From positions 1 through 57,823 of the forward strand of contig JAOLZO010000015.1 of the NCBI GenBank assembly GCA_028343845.1: a stretch of 57,823 bases of DNA. The letters are read 5' to 3'. A program made the position numbers and the translations under genes. The notes under the pieces are model-generated. The model worked only from the letters and a program-made list of their open reading frames with translations, was not told the origin of the DNA and searched no databases. Below are positions 41,871 to 49,721 of this stretch, one piece after another (within the stretch, counting starts at the first letter, position 1; every line of letters begins with the position of its first letter). This DNA comes from Verrucomicrobiota bacterium (GTDB lineage: Bacteria > Verrucomicrobiota > Verrucomicrobiia > Opitutales > Seribacteraceae).

Positions 41871-42785
41871 ATGGAAAGGGTGAATTATCAAAACGTTGAA
41901 ATCAATCGGTGGGACGTCGGGCCTTCCACTTTTTTGGCATCGCCGGAAAAAGGCGCCAGGTTGCTAAATTGGCACGTAAACATGAGCGATGGCTCGGTCC
42001 GCGACGTAATTCACTGGCCTGAAAACAACGGGAACCCGCTCCTTCAAGAAGTTCACGGCGGCATTCCCATCTTGTTCCCATTCGCCGGGGCATGTTTTCA
42101 CGAAGGGAAGGAAAACCACTGGAGAGGTCCCGACGGAGAAGTGCGCCAGATGCCCCTGCACGGTTTTGCCCGGGATTCGGAATTTACCGTTCGATCCATA
42201 GATAGCGCTGGGTTCGAGGTCGAGTTGGTGCAAACTGAAGCGTCCAAGGAAAATTATCCCTTCGAATACACCTTTACCGTCATTTACCATTTTTTGGAAT
42301 TGTCCCTCCAAATCAGCCTGATTCTGGAAAACGAAGGAAGGACCTCCATCCCTTGGTCCGCCGGACTGCATCCCTATTTTCAAGTTCCCTGGAGAAAAGA
42401 CCTGAGTTGGAGCGAACATCTTCTTTCCCTTGAGGCAAAGAAGGTCTTTCAATACCAAAAAGGTGGCATGATGACCAAGGTCACGCCTTCCGCGTCGGAA
42501 ATGAGGCTGGATGAACCTAACTTGATCAATGCCATTCATTACGAGCTTAAGAATCCAACTGCCGAAATCTCGCTGTTGAACAAGGAAGAGGCTGTCAGGA
42601 TCAGCGAAGTGGGCGGAGCGGAGAGCGGAACGCGTACCAGTTTCGTAACTTGGAGTGAAAACGGAGCTCCTTATTATTGCGTTGAGCCATGGATGTCTCC
42701 GCCCAATGCCCCGGAAAACAAAACTGCGAGATTGGTTCCTCCTTCCGCCAGAGACGAATTTACGATAGAGATCGAGTTGGCTTAG
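41871..42785 (+). CDS. D-hexose-6-phosphate mutarotase (aldose 1-epimerase family, YeaD-like)
   Basis: 304 residues from the ATG at 41871. The frame is open to 41817 but that extension overlaps the nfeD leader. The beta-sandwich mutarotase pattern is visible: GGIPILFPFAG, MPLHGFARDSEF with the catalytic His, SAGLHPYFQVPW with the second His, and APYYCVEPWMSPPNA with Glu as the usual base. It interconverts alpha and beta anomers of glucose-6-phosphate or related sugars in the cytoplasm. No signal peptide. Its TAG overlaps the convergent stop codon of the DUF3050 gene (42782-42785). Confidence 0.88.
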   Translation: MERVNYQNVEINRWDVGPSTFLASPEKGARLLNWHVNMSDGSVRDVIHWPENNGNPLLQEVHGGIPILFPFAGACFHEGKENHWRGPDGEVRQMPLHGFARDSEFTVRSIDSAGFEVELVQTEASKENYPFEYTFTVIYHFLELSLQISLILENEGRTSIPWSAGLHPYFQVPWRKDLSWSEHLLSLEAKKVFQYQKGGMMTKVTPSASEMRLDEPNLINAIHYELKNPTAEISLLNKEEAVRISEVGGAESGTRTSFVTWSENGAPYYCVEPWMSPPNAPENKTARLVPPSARDEFTIEIELA

Positions 42786-43576
42786 CCAGAGCCGATTAGC
42801 GGCGCGGGGGAGGACCCGACCTGATCCAATTCCTGCAACACCTCATCCCAAAAGCAAATCCTTGCCTCTATGCTTGCCTTGGCCTGATTGAGTACCTCGG
42901 CCTCCTTTTGAGGGTCTCCGTTGCAAAGTTCTTCCAAAATACGCTTGGCCATGGGCCCATGGTGATCCCCATCCAATTCGGCATGCCTTTCCAGATAGTA
43001 GTGAAATACAGGAGCATCCTCTTTGGAAACCTTGGTCTGGTTGAGGATTCTTTTGAACATGAGCGGTATAACGCTCTCGCGGGCCAGGGCGAAGGAGGCG
43101 GCCACCTCATGAGGTTGACCAGTATTGATTACTTCAAAGGTATGGCCCATGAATTTCCGGGAAGGGCAGGGCAGGTCTTCGGTATTCAATCCGTCCTCCA
43201 GCCCATGCTTCCGGACCTTTTCTATGAAACCCAAGACTTCATCAACCGGACATTGAACTTCCTTCATGGATTCGAGGTATATCTCAAAGTGGCTGGAATA
43301 ATTCTCACTTTCAGAACCAAAGGACAGATCCGATTCCTCCTCCATGACGATCTCATTGATGAATCGTACCAACCTGCCGTTTTCCGTACTGGGAACCCAT
43401 GGGGAACCATGCGGGGCATAGGTTTGCTGTAGTTTCTTGAGCAGGGACATGAAATCCCAAACGGCATAAACGTGATGCCGCATGAAAAAACGCAAGTCGT
43501 CGAGAGAATCAATCCTCGAAAACAAGACGTGCTTCTCCAGTTTTTCAGAAAGATGACCTATGTTTGACAGGTTCAT
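42782..43576 (-). CDS. DUF3050 family protein (haem-oxygenase-like fold)
   Basis: 264 residues, all helical. RFFMRHHVYAVWDFMSLLKKLQ near the N-terminus, ESDLSFGSESENYSSHFEIYL and FHYYLERHAELDGDHHGPMA are the family signature, with conserved Glu/His residues that could form a di-metal site as in haem-oxygenase-like diiron oxidases (HDO). This metal assignment is inferred from the fold family, not demonstrated. No signal peptide. It sits 51 bp upstream of tRNA-Arg on the same strand, so the tRNA promoter may read into it. Confidence 0.85.
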   Translation of the reverse strand: MNLSNIGHLSEKLEKHVLFSRIDSLDDLRFFMRHHVYAVWDFMSLLKKLQQTYAPHGSPWVPSTENGRLVRFINEIVMEEESDLSFGSESENYSSHFEIYLESMKEVQCPVDEVLGFIEKVRKHGLEDGLNTEDLPCPSRKFMGHTFEVINTGQPHEVAASFALARESVIPLMFKRILNQTKVSKEDAPVFHYYLERHAELDGDHHGPMAKRILEELCNGDPQKEAEVLNQAKASIEARICFWDEVLQELDQVGSSPAPLIGSG

Positions 43577-43627
43577 TCAAAAATTAATCTTATGAAATTG
43601 AACGGGCTTTGCAATTCACGGAAAACA

Positions 43628-43702
43628 TGGCACTCCCGCTGGGAGTCGAACCCAGATCTTCGGTTCCGGAGACCAATGTTCTATCCATTGAACTACAGGA
43701 GC
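43628..43702 (-). tRNA. tRNA-Arg (anticodon CCG)
   Basis: The minus strand folds into a complete cloverleaf: acceptor GCTCCTG with CGGGAGT (two G-U pairs), D arm with GTTCAATGGATAGAAC, anticodon stem TTGGT/ACCGA around the loop CTCCGGA (anticodon CCG), TPsiC arm with GGTTCGACTCC, and an encoded CCA at the 3' end (43628-43630). It decodes CGG. Confidence 0.95.
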
Positions 43703-43711
43703 AAAGGGCTT

Positions 43712-43741
43712 CTAATAACCTCAACCACCCATTTGGGTCAA
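43712..43741 (-). promoter_or_regulatory. sigma-70-type promoter for tRNA-Arg
   Basis: On the minus strand, TTGACC (43741-43736) is separated by 18 bp from TATTAG (43717-43712). The tRNA 5' end lies 10 bp beyond, a correct distance for a stable-RNA promoter. Confidence 0.55.
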
Positions 43742-43785
43742 CCGGTTTAATTTTTTTCAAAAAGGGGTTGACAGACCCACCTTAA

Positions 43786-43858
43786 TGAGATTGGCTCTCA
43801 ACAACTATGTAAAAATTTCGCACCCCCCAGCGCTCTTGCCGGATGAGATTGAGTCTCA
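43786..43858 (+). promoter_or_regulatory. two Fur-box-like palindromes upstream of the TonB receptor gene
   Basis: TGAGA-N5-TCTCA occurs twice: at 43786-43800 (centre TTGGC) and 43844-43858 (centre TTGAG), centres 58 bp apart. Aligned to the 7-1-7 Fur consensus TGATAATnATTATCA, the second matches 11 of 14 fixed positions and the first 9 of 14. Paired palindromes before a siderophore-type receptor gene fit iron-responsive repression; this is inference. A TTGACA lies at 43768-43773 but no -10 is found at 16-18 bp. Confidence 0.5.
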
Positions 43859-43883
43859 CTCACAAGTAGCAAAAAGGGCTGAA

Positions 43884-43919
43884 AACACAAACAACACAAA
43901 CAACACAAACAACACAAAC
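43884..43919 (+). repeat. 9-bp tandem repeat (AACACAAAC x4) in the receptor leader
   Basis: Four perfect copies, ending 12 bp before the ATG of the TonB receptor. The unit has no G or T, so the mRNA leader would be unstructured here, and no Shine-Dalgarno sequence follows. The unit is 9 bp, so copy-number change would not shift the upstream open frame but would change leader length. Confidence 0.85.
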
Positions 43920-43931
43920 AAACAGATAAGA

Positions 43932-46118
43932 ATGAAAACTAACACTAAGCGCGCCTTCAGCCTACTGGCTTCGTTGGCACTTTCACTTACTTCGTTTGGA
44001 CAAGAAGAAGAAAAGAAAAAGGGTTGGGCCGACAAAGCCGGTCCGGACTATTTGTCCCCCTTTAACGTAATCGGCACCAAAGCTGACATCCCCGCCCTCA
44101 AGGGCTCCGGTTCGGTAATCGACAAATCTGATTTGGACAAGTTTTACTACACCGACATCAACGACATACTCCGACAAGTTCCTGGCGTTTACGTTAGGCC
44201 GGAAACCGGTTATGGGTTCTTCCCGAACGTAAGTCTCCGGGGGATCGATCCAAACAGGTCCGCGAAGGTTACATTGATGGAAGACGGGATTCCGACCGCA
44301 CCCACTCCGTATGCAGACCCTTCTGCATACTATGGGCCTACAGCTGGCAGAATGGCTGGATTCGAAGTCCTGAAGGGTTCAAGCTCTCTCAAGCACGGTC
44401 CCAACACCACTGGTGGTGTGATCAACTACCTCTCGACACCTATTCCCAATCAGCAGCTATCTCATTTGCGGGCAAGCTACGGGACAGACAACGAGCGCGT
44501 TGCCCATGCTTACTCGGGAGGCAGAACAGACTTTGGTGGCGGAAAGCTTGGTTACCTCTTGGAGTTATATGATCATCGCTCTGATGGATTCCATACTTTG
44601 AAGTCCCTAAATGGCGCGCCAGACCGGAACGCACCTATCGAGAGAACTGATATTTTGCTTAAGCTCAGTTATGAGTTTGGTGAAGGGGATTACCTTGAGT
44701 TCAAGGCTGGACGAATGGACATGGATGCTGACGTCAGCTACCAGGGCCTTTCCAAAGCTGACTATGCAGCAAATCCATATCAGCGCTATGCAAATACCGA
44801 CACTGATAACATGGACGCCGATCAAACTCGTTATTACCTTAGGTATAACAAGGAGTTTTCCGATAGCCTGTCCATGTCCGCTACTGTTTTCTTGAATGAG
44901 TTCAACCGTAATTGGCTTAAGCTCGCAAAGGTTGGAACTTCCTCTGCAAGTACAACCAAAGTTGGTAAGGGTGTTTACGCTGACGCAACACTGGTTAGTA
45001 TTTTAAAAGGCGAGACGAATGGATACTACGAAGTGAAAAGTAACGACAGAAGCTATGAATCAAAAGGGATCTTGGCCAACTTTGACTATAAAGTCGGGAT
45101 AAACGATATTGATGTTGGTTTTCGTTACATAGAGGACGATTATGATAAAAATCCGTACTACACGGACAAGTACACAGTAACCGTTGCAGGTGGAACGACT
45201 ACTCGGTCTAAGGTTGTAGACGACGGTTCTGCAAACTATGCATACAAAGATGCTGAAGCGTTTGAAGCTTACATTGTTGACGACATCGACCTTGGGGCAC
45301 TCAGCCTTACGCCCGGCGTTCGTTACTCGAGCATAGATTACGCAAATGGTACAAACTCCCGCTCACTAGACGATGTGATAATCGGCTTGGGAGGAACTTA
45401 CGAGTTGTCCGATACCTTGGGGCTTTTCTCAGGGATTCATCAAGGGCATACTTTCCCGGATGCTGAATCAGTCGCTGCCCCTGCAGCTGATGATGGACAG
45501 TTGGATCAAGAAGAGTCCCTCAGTTTTGAAATCGGAGCCAGAGGAATTTTCTCAGACGTTTCCTTTGAAATTGCTTACTTCAATACCCAACTCAAGGACA
45601 TGCTTGTTCTATCGAGCCTCAATAGCGGGGTCCCCGGATCAGCAAATATCGGGGAAGGTTCCGTTGATGGTCTTGAGGTTCAGGTTGCTACGGACTTCGG
45701 TTCCGATGGAGGTTTTGGAATTCCCGTTTCAGCTTCTTTCACCTTCACCAATACGGAATTTGAGTCTTCCACAGCTCCCGATACTGGATACCTTAGTGGT
45801 GCAAGTGCCGGTAATGAATTCCCCTATATACCGGACTTCATGATGAACCTACGTGGGGGTTTGGTCTTCGACAAGGCAAGTACGTATCTTAACTTGCACT
45901 ACCAAGGAAGTTCCTACACCGATGGTGGCAATACGAGCGAGCTAAACAAATATGGTTCCCTCGATTGGTCTGCATTCTATGATGTCAGCGATGGTGTAAC
46001 CGTTTTCACGAAGGTTACAAACCTTACTGATGAGACATATGTCCACAGCATGCTCCCAGACGGGTACCGTGTCGGAAAGCCGCGCACTTTTAGTGTTGGC
46101 ATGTCCTACGATTTTTAA
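43932..46118 (+). CDS. TonB-dependent receptor, FecA-like (ferric siderophore/dicitrate type)
   Basis: 728 residues from the ATG at 43932, chosen because it starts a signal peptide (MKTNTKRAFSLLASLALSLTS). The frame is open to 43785 but that stretch encodes the tandem repeat. The plug domain has DINDILRQVPGVYVR, NVSLRGIDPNRSAKVTLMEDGI, and GRMAGFEVLKGSSSLKHGPNTTGGVINY, close to FecA. The rest is a beta barrel ending in the aromatic signature GMSYDF. It would import ferric chelates across the outer membrane with TonB-ExbBD energy. No FecI/FecR pair is next to it. The gene has lower GC than the catabolic cluster (hand count of 23/60 on the line at 45061). Confidence 0.92.
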   Translation: MKTNTKRAFSLLASLALSLTSFGQEEEKKKGWADKAGPDYLSPFNVIGTKADIPALKGSGSVIDKSDLDKFYYTDINDILRQVPGVYVRPETGYGFFPNVSLRGIDPNRSAKVTLMEDGIPTAPTPYADPSAYYGPTAGRMAGFEVLKGSSSLKHGPNTTGGVINYLSTPIPNQQLSHLRASYGTDNERVAHAYSGGRTDFGGGKLGYLLELYDHRSDGFHTLKSLNGAPDRNAPIERTDILLKLSYEFGEGDYLEFKAGRMDMDADVSYQGLSKADYAANPYQRYANTDTDNMDADQTRYYLRYNKEFSDSLSMSATVFLNEFNRNWLKLAKVGTSSASTTKVGKGVYADATLVSILKGETNGYYEVKSNDRSYESKGILANFDYKVGINDIDVGFRYIEDDYDKNPYYTDKYTVTVAGGTTTRSKVVDDGSANYAYKDAEAFEAYIVDDIDLGALSLTPGVRYSSIDYANGTNSRSLDDVIIGLGGTYELSDTLGLFSGIHQGHTFPDAESVAAPAADDGQLDQEESLSFEIGARGIFSDVSFEIAYFNTQLKDMLVLSSLNSGVPGSANIGEGSVDGLEVQVATDFGSDGGFGIPVSASFTFTNTEFESSTAPDTGYLSGASAGNEFPYIPDFMMNLRGGLVFDKASTYLNLHYQGSSYTDGGNTSELNKYGSLDWSAFYDVSDGVTVFTKVTNLTDETYVHSMLPDGYRVGKPRTFSVGMSYDF

Positions 46119-46204
46119 GGTCTAGTTTGTTTGTTTCAGGTTAATATATATGGGATTTTATTAACTCGAATTTGGTGTAGGGCAACACCATCAAGACCTT
46201 AAAG

Positions 46205-46247
46205 CCTGCCCCGATGCATCCAGTTTGTAATCGGGGCAGGTAAATTT
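46205..46247 (+). terminator. rho-independent terminator of the TonB receptor gene
   Basis: A perfect 11-bp stem CCTGCCCCGAT (46205-46215) with ATCGGGGCAGG (46230-46240), 14-nt loop, followed by TAAATTTTTC. It is 86 bp after the receptor stop. Confidence 0.8.
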
Positions 46248-46277
46248 TTCGATCAACAACAGATTGAAATGTGCATT

Positions 46278-46312
46278 AGAGACCCTCGGCAACGGGGGTC
46301 TCTTTATTTTTT
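46278..46312 (+). terminator. second rho-independent terminator
   Basis: AGAGACCC (46278-46285) pairs with GGGTCTCT (46296-46303) over a 10-nt loop, followed by a T-rich run (TTTATTTTTT). It lies 37 bp after the first terminator and before the tRNA-Asn promoter, insulating the tRNA gene. Confidence 0.75.
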
Positions 46313-46350
46313 CTATCTACTCCCATGCTAAAAATCAAGCATCCTCTTGA

Positions 46351-46379
46351 TTGACAGTTTGCAGGAGATACTACATGAT
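46351..46379 (+). promoter_or_regulatory. sigma-70-type promoter for tRNA-Asn
   Basis: A consensus TTGACA (46351-46356), a 17-bp spacer and CATGAT (46374-46379). The tRNA begins 12 bp downstream. Confidence 0.6.
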
Positions 46380-46390
46380 TGTCTTTTTGT

Positions 46391-46465
<75 letters not shown>

Positions 46466-46477
46466 TTTTCGTTCGAG

Positions 46478-47839
46478 CTACTTAACGTCCAATTCCGGCC
46501 AACGCTCAAGCTTGCGATGGAGCGTTCTGCGACTGACCCCCATTAATTCAGCCGCCTTGGTACGATTGCCTCCGGATCGCACGAGAGCGTTGCGTAAAAG
46601 TCGTTTTTCATTCTCTTCGACGGAAAGGCTGCTATCCACGGAAAGAGTTGCGCTATCGGAATCACCGGGGTCAAGACTGAATCGAGGATCAAGATCATAT
46701 GGGGTCACCTCATTTCCTCGTTTTAACACGACTAGATTTTCGCAAAAGTTGCGTAATTCACGAATGTTTCCAGGCCATGAATAGTTATTGAGGATAGTGA
46801 GGGCTTCACTCGATAGCCACGGTTGGTCAAAGTTGTTTTCTTTGGCAAAGAAGGCGAGAAAATGCTCGATCAAAAGACCAATGTCATCGCCTCGCTCCCG
46901 AAGAGGGGGGAGGTTGACCGTGACTACGTTAAGACGATAGTACAAATCTTCGCGGAACTCCCCTTTCTTGGTTAAGGCGAGAAGATCCTTGTTCGTTGCA
47001 CAAACAAGACGGGTATCAATTTCAATGGTTTTGGAACTGCCTAATCTTTCAATGGATTTGGTTTCGAGGAAGCGCAAAAGCTTTACTTGGGTAGAAGAAT
47101 CAATCTCGCCTATTTCATCCAAAAAAAGCGTTCCTCCCTCCGCTGATTCGAATCGACCGATTCTTTTCTCGCTAGCCCCTGTAAAAGCCCCTTTTTCATG
47201 ACCGAAAAGTTCACTTTCGAGAAGGTTGGATGGCAGGGCCGCACAATGAACGGGCACAAAGGGGCCACGGGAACGATCACTATTCTGATGAATGGACTGG
47301 GCCACTAATTCCTTCCCGGTTCCCGTTTCACCGGTCAAGAGGACCGTTGCTTTGGATGGTCCAACCAATTGTATTTGCTCCAGGACTTTTTCAAGGGCAG
47401 AAGATTTCCCAAGAATTCCTTGAAAGCTGAATTTCTTGTCCAGTCGTTGATGGAGATTTGAATTTTCCTTTTGTAACTTCTTTCCTTCAAGCCCTCTCTT
47501 GATCAATAATTCCAACTTCTCAAGGTTAACGGGTTTGGATAAAAAGTCGAAAGCTCCCCTTTTCATAGCTTCAACGGCTACGTCCACCTCACCGTAGGCG
47601 GTCATCATGATGCATATCGGAGAAGTAGGATGATTAATGGAAAAATCGATTACACTCATTCCAGACTGACCGGACATTCGCAGATCGGTTAAGACGACTT
47701 CGAAACGTTCCGCTTCGATTGCATTAAAGGCTTCTTCAGGACTGGACGCTAAAAAAACCTCATAGGTGTCCTCCAAGGCAAGCTCGAGGCCCTCCCTGGT
47801 ATGTTGCTCGTCATCAACTATCAATAAGTTTGGTTTCAT
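46478..47839 (-). CDS. sigma-54-dependent response regulator (NtrC/AtoC type)
   Basis: 453 residues from the ATG at 47839, which shares a base with the kinase stop (TGATG). Receiver domain 1-120: acidic pair in LLIVDDEQ, phospho-acceptor D52, K102 in SKPVN. AAA+ domain about 140-375: Walker A GETGTGKE (170-177), GAFTGA loop (217-222) that contacts sigma-54, Walker B LFLDEIGE (D241, E242), and the arginine-finger region. Fis-type helix-turn-helix at the C-terminus (NRTKAAELMGVSRRTLHRKLE). It activates sigma-54 promoters when phosphorylated by the adjacent kinase. Targets unknown. Confidence 0.95.
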   Translation of the reverse strand: MKPNLLIVDDEQHTREGLELALEDTYEVFLASSPEEAFNAIEAERFEVVLTDLRMSGQSGMSVIDFSINHPTSPICIMMTAYGEVDVAVEAMKRGAFDFLSKPVNLEKLELLIKRGLEGKKLQKENSNLHQRLDKKFSFQGILGKSSALEKVLEQIQLVGPSKATVLLTGETGTGKELVAQSIHQNSDRSRGPFVPVHCAALPSNLLESELFGHEKGAFTGASEKRIGRFESAEGGTLFLDEIGEIDSSTQVKLLRFLETKSIERLGSSKTIEIDTRLVCATNKDLLALTKKGEFREDLYYRLNVVTVNLPPLRERGDDIGLLIEHFLAFFAKENNFDQPWLSSEALTILNNYSWPGNIRELRNFCENLVVLKRGNEVTPYDLDPRFSLDPGDSDSATLSVDSSLSVEENEKRLLRNALVRSGGNRTKAAELMGVSRRTLHRKLERWPELDVK

Positions 47840-49035
47840 CAACTGGAAGCTTCCGGATTTGTGGATTCAAGCAAGCCGTGCTGCGGAGATTTCCGTGGGA
47901 ATCGCACGGTAACGACTGTGCCAGCATCCTGTTTGCTGTCAATGCCGACGTCTCCTCCGTGATCCCTAACGATCCGGTGAACAATCATCATTCCTATTCC
48001 ATGACCATCTTTTTTTGTGGTAAAATATGGCTCGAAAACATGGGGCAAGTCTTCTTTTCGTATACCAACACCCTTATCAACGACTTGGGCAAAAATATGG
48101 TCCGTGTCAATACCTGTAACGATTCGAATATCCGAATTTTCAGGCACTGCGTCAATTGCGTTACCGATAATATTAAAAAACACCTGCTTAAGTTGCTCAA
48201 CATCCCCATTGACAACAGGTTCTCTTGCACCTGCTTCCATTTTTATTTTTATTTTCTTTGCGCTTAATTCTTTTTCTCTTAAGCGTACTGTTTCCTCAAT
48301 AACCGAGAGTAGATTAATTTTTTTGAAATCTGGAGTCGTTGGCCTGATTGCTTTTAGAAAATGGGAAATTATTCCGTCTAGTCTTTCAACCTCCTTTAAG
48401 CAGGTAGACAAGGATGCTTTGGATTTGGGTGTGACTTTTTCTTTCTTTTCAAGACTGCGCTGCAGAACCTGCAAATGAATATGAATGGAGTTGAGCGGGT
48501 TACCCAGTTCATGCGCTACTCCCGCAGCCAAGTCCATTATGCTCGAAACCCGTTCGCTTTCCAGTTGCTCTTCAAGATTCACCTTTTCTTCGGTCACGTC
48601 GGTCAAAACGATTGTCAGGCCGACTTTGCGATCGTCCTGCTTAGATGAATTATCATCAATGGGTACCGCGTAAATCCGGACATACCTCTGATCGGGGTAG
48701 GAAATTTTCATTTCCCGCACAACCACCTCGGCAACCGAACTGTTGCTTTTCCGGTCAAGTCCGAGCGCCCGGGCAATTTCCGGGGCAGCCCGCAGAAGAG
48801 AAACCTTCCCGGCTTGTTCTTCCTTTAGCCCGATGATTCGCCGACCTTGTCGGTTGGAATAACTTATGATCCCTTCTTCATCCAAAACAAGAATTCCATC
48901 ACGTATCACGTCAAATACCGTTTCAAGTAGCTTTCTTTCCCGGGCCAACCTTTGAACCAAAATTCCAAGGTTTACCTGATCCAAGTCGTCAAGCCGACCC
49001 AAGACTTTATCCAGGGGGCTTTTTGCTGCTTTCAT
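47839..49035 (-). CDS. PAS-domain sensor histidine kinase
   Basis: 398 residues from the ATG at 49035, which forms an ATGA overlap with the coaB stop (an ATG at 49041 is also possible). No membrane segment, so it is a cytoplasmic sensor. PAS domain about 30-150 (VFDVIRDGILVLDEEGIISYSNRQGRRIIG). HisKA with H175 in GVAHELGNPLNS. HATPase with the N box (VFFNIIGNAIDAVP), G1 (DKGVGI), the F box (FEPYFTTKK) and G2 (GHGIGMMI). It is NtrB-like in layout and should phosphorylate the next gene's product. The signal is unknown. Confidence 0.93.
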   Translation of the reverse strand: MKAAKSPLDKVLGRLDDLDQVNLGILVQRLARERKLLETVFDVIRDGILVLDEEGIISYSNRQGRRIIGLKEEQAGKVSLLRAAPEIARALGLDRKSNSSVAEVVVREMKISYPDQRYVRIYAVPIDDNSSKQDDRKVGLTIVLTDVTEEKVNLEEQLESERVSSIMDLAAGVAHELGNPLNSIHIHLQVLQRSLEKKEKVTPKSKASLSTCLKEVERLDGIISHFLKAIRPTTPDFKKINLLSVIEETVRLREKELSAKKIKIKMEAGAREPVVNGDVEQLKQVFFNIIGNAIDAVPENSDIRIVTGIDTDHIFAQVVDKGVGIRKEDLPHVFEPYFTTKKDGHGIGMMIVHRIVRDHGGDVGIDSKQDAGTVVTVRFPRKSPQHGLLESTNPEASS

Positions 49036-49670
49036 GGCCATATGTGATCCAGTATTCCTTTCGCTATCTCCTGCTTCGATTTCCTGCCCAATGGAATAGA
49101 TTCTCCTCTGCGCGAAAGCAAGGTTACATCGTTTATATCGGAACCAAATCCAATTTCCTTGTCCGATACGTCATTCATCGCAATCCAGTCCAGGCCTTTT
49201 GCCTCTAATTTTTCCAGGGCATGCTGAAGGGGGGTTTCCGTCTCCGCGGCAAACCCTACGATCTTCTGCCCGGTTTTCCTTCTCTCGCTAAGCGCGCCTA
49301 CGATGTCCTTATTCTCCACAAATTCCAAATGGGTTGGAAATTCCGCCTTTTTTCTTTTTTCCTCCCAGCATTCTCTAGGGCGATGATCGCAGACGGCGGC
49401 GGTCATAATGATGATTTGGGCATCCTGAAAAAGAGCTAACATAGTCTTTTCCATTTCAATGGCCGTTTCCACCTTATGCAATCGAACGCCTTGCGGGCCT
49501 TCGAGATGAACCGGTCCACTGACTAGGTCAACCGAGAATCCGCGATTGAACGCTTCCTCCGCCAGCGCATAACCCATTTTTCCAGATGAGGGGTTGGATA
49601 TGAATCTCACGGGATCGATCCATTCCCGGGTAGGACCGGCGGATATCAGGCATTTTATATTTTTGTTCAT
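49032..49670 (-). CDS. coaB: phosphopantothenate--cysteine ligase, stand-alone CoaB
   Basis: 212 residues covering only the CoaB half of the usual bifunctional CoaBC. ISAGPTREWIDPVRFISNPSSGKMGYALAEEA is the nucleotide-binding signature; TAAVCDHRP, VENKDIVGAL, KIVGFAAETE and the conserved ND-x-S (MNDVSDKEIGFGSD) follow. There is no upstream decarboxylase domain, so a separate CoaC must be encoded elsewhere. The reaction joins cysteine to 4'-phosphopantothenate in CoA synthesis. It is divergent from the gene at 49722 by 51 bp and overlaps the kinase gene by 4 bp. Confidence 0.88.
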   Translation of the reverse strand: MNKNIKCLISAGPTREWIDPVRFISNPSSGKMGYALAEEAFNRGFSVDLVSGPVHLEGPQGVRLHKVETAIEMEKTMLALFQDAQIIIMTAAVCDHRPRECWEEKRKKAEFPTHLEFVENKDIVGALSERRKTGQKIVGFAAETETPLQHALEKLEAKGLDWIAMNDVSDKEIGFGSDINDVTLLSRRGESIPLGRKSKQEIAKGILDHIWP

Positions 49671-49721
49671 TCTAAGAAAAGTGGCGACTTTATCTTATGT
49701 TGATGTTTGACTGTTCTGCCA

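Noticed and set aside
43768-43773. TTGACA as the -35 box of the TonB receptor promoter
   Set aside because: No TATAAT-like hexamer lies 16-18 bp downstream; the position holds the first palindrome instead.
43884-43919. Repeat array as a CRISPR
   Set aside because: Units are 9 bp and directly adjacent without spacers, and there are no cas genes.
43785-43931. N-terminal extension of the TonB receptor from the upstream in-frame start
   Set aside because: The extension would encode an Asn/Thr repeat and place the signal peptide internally; the ATG at 43932 begins a normal signal peptide.
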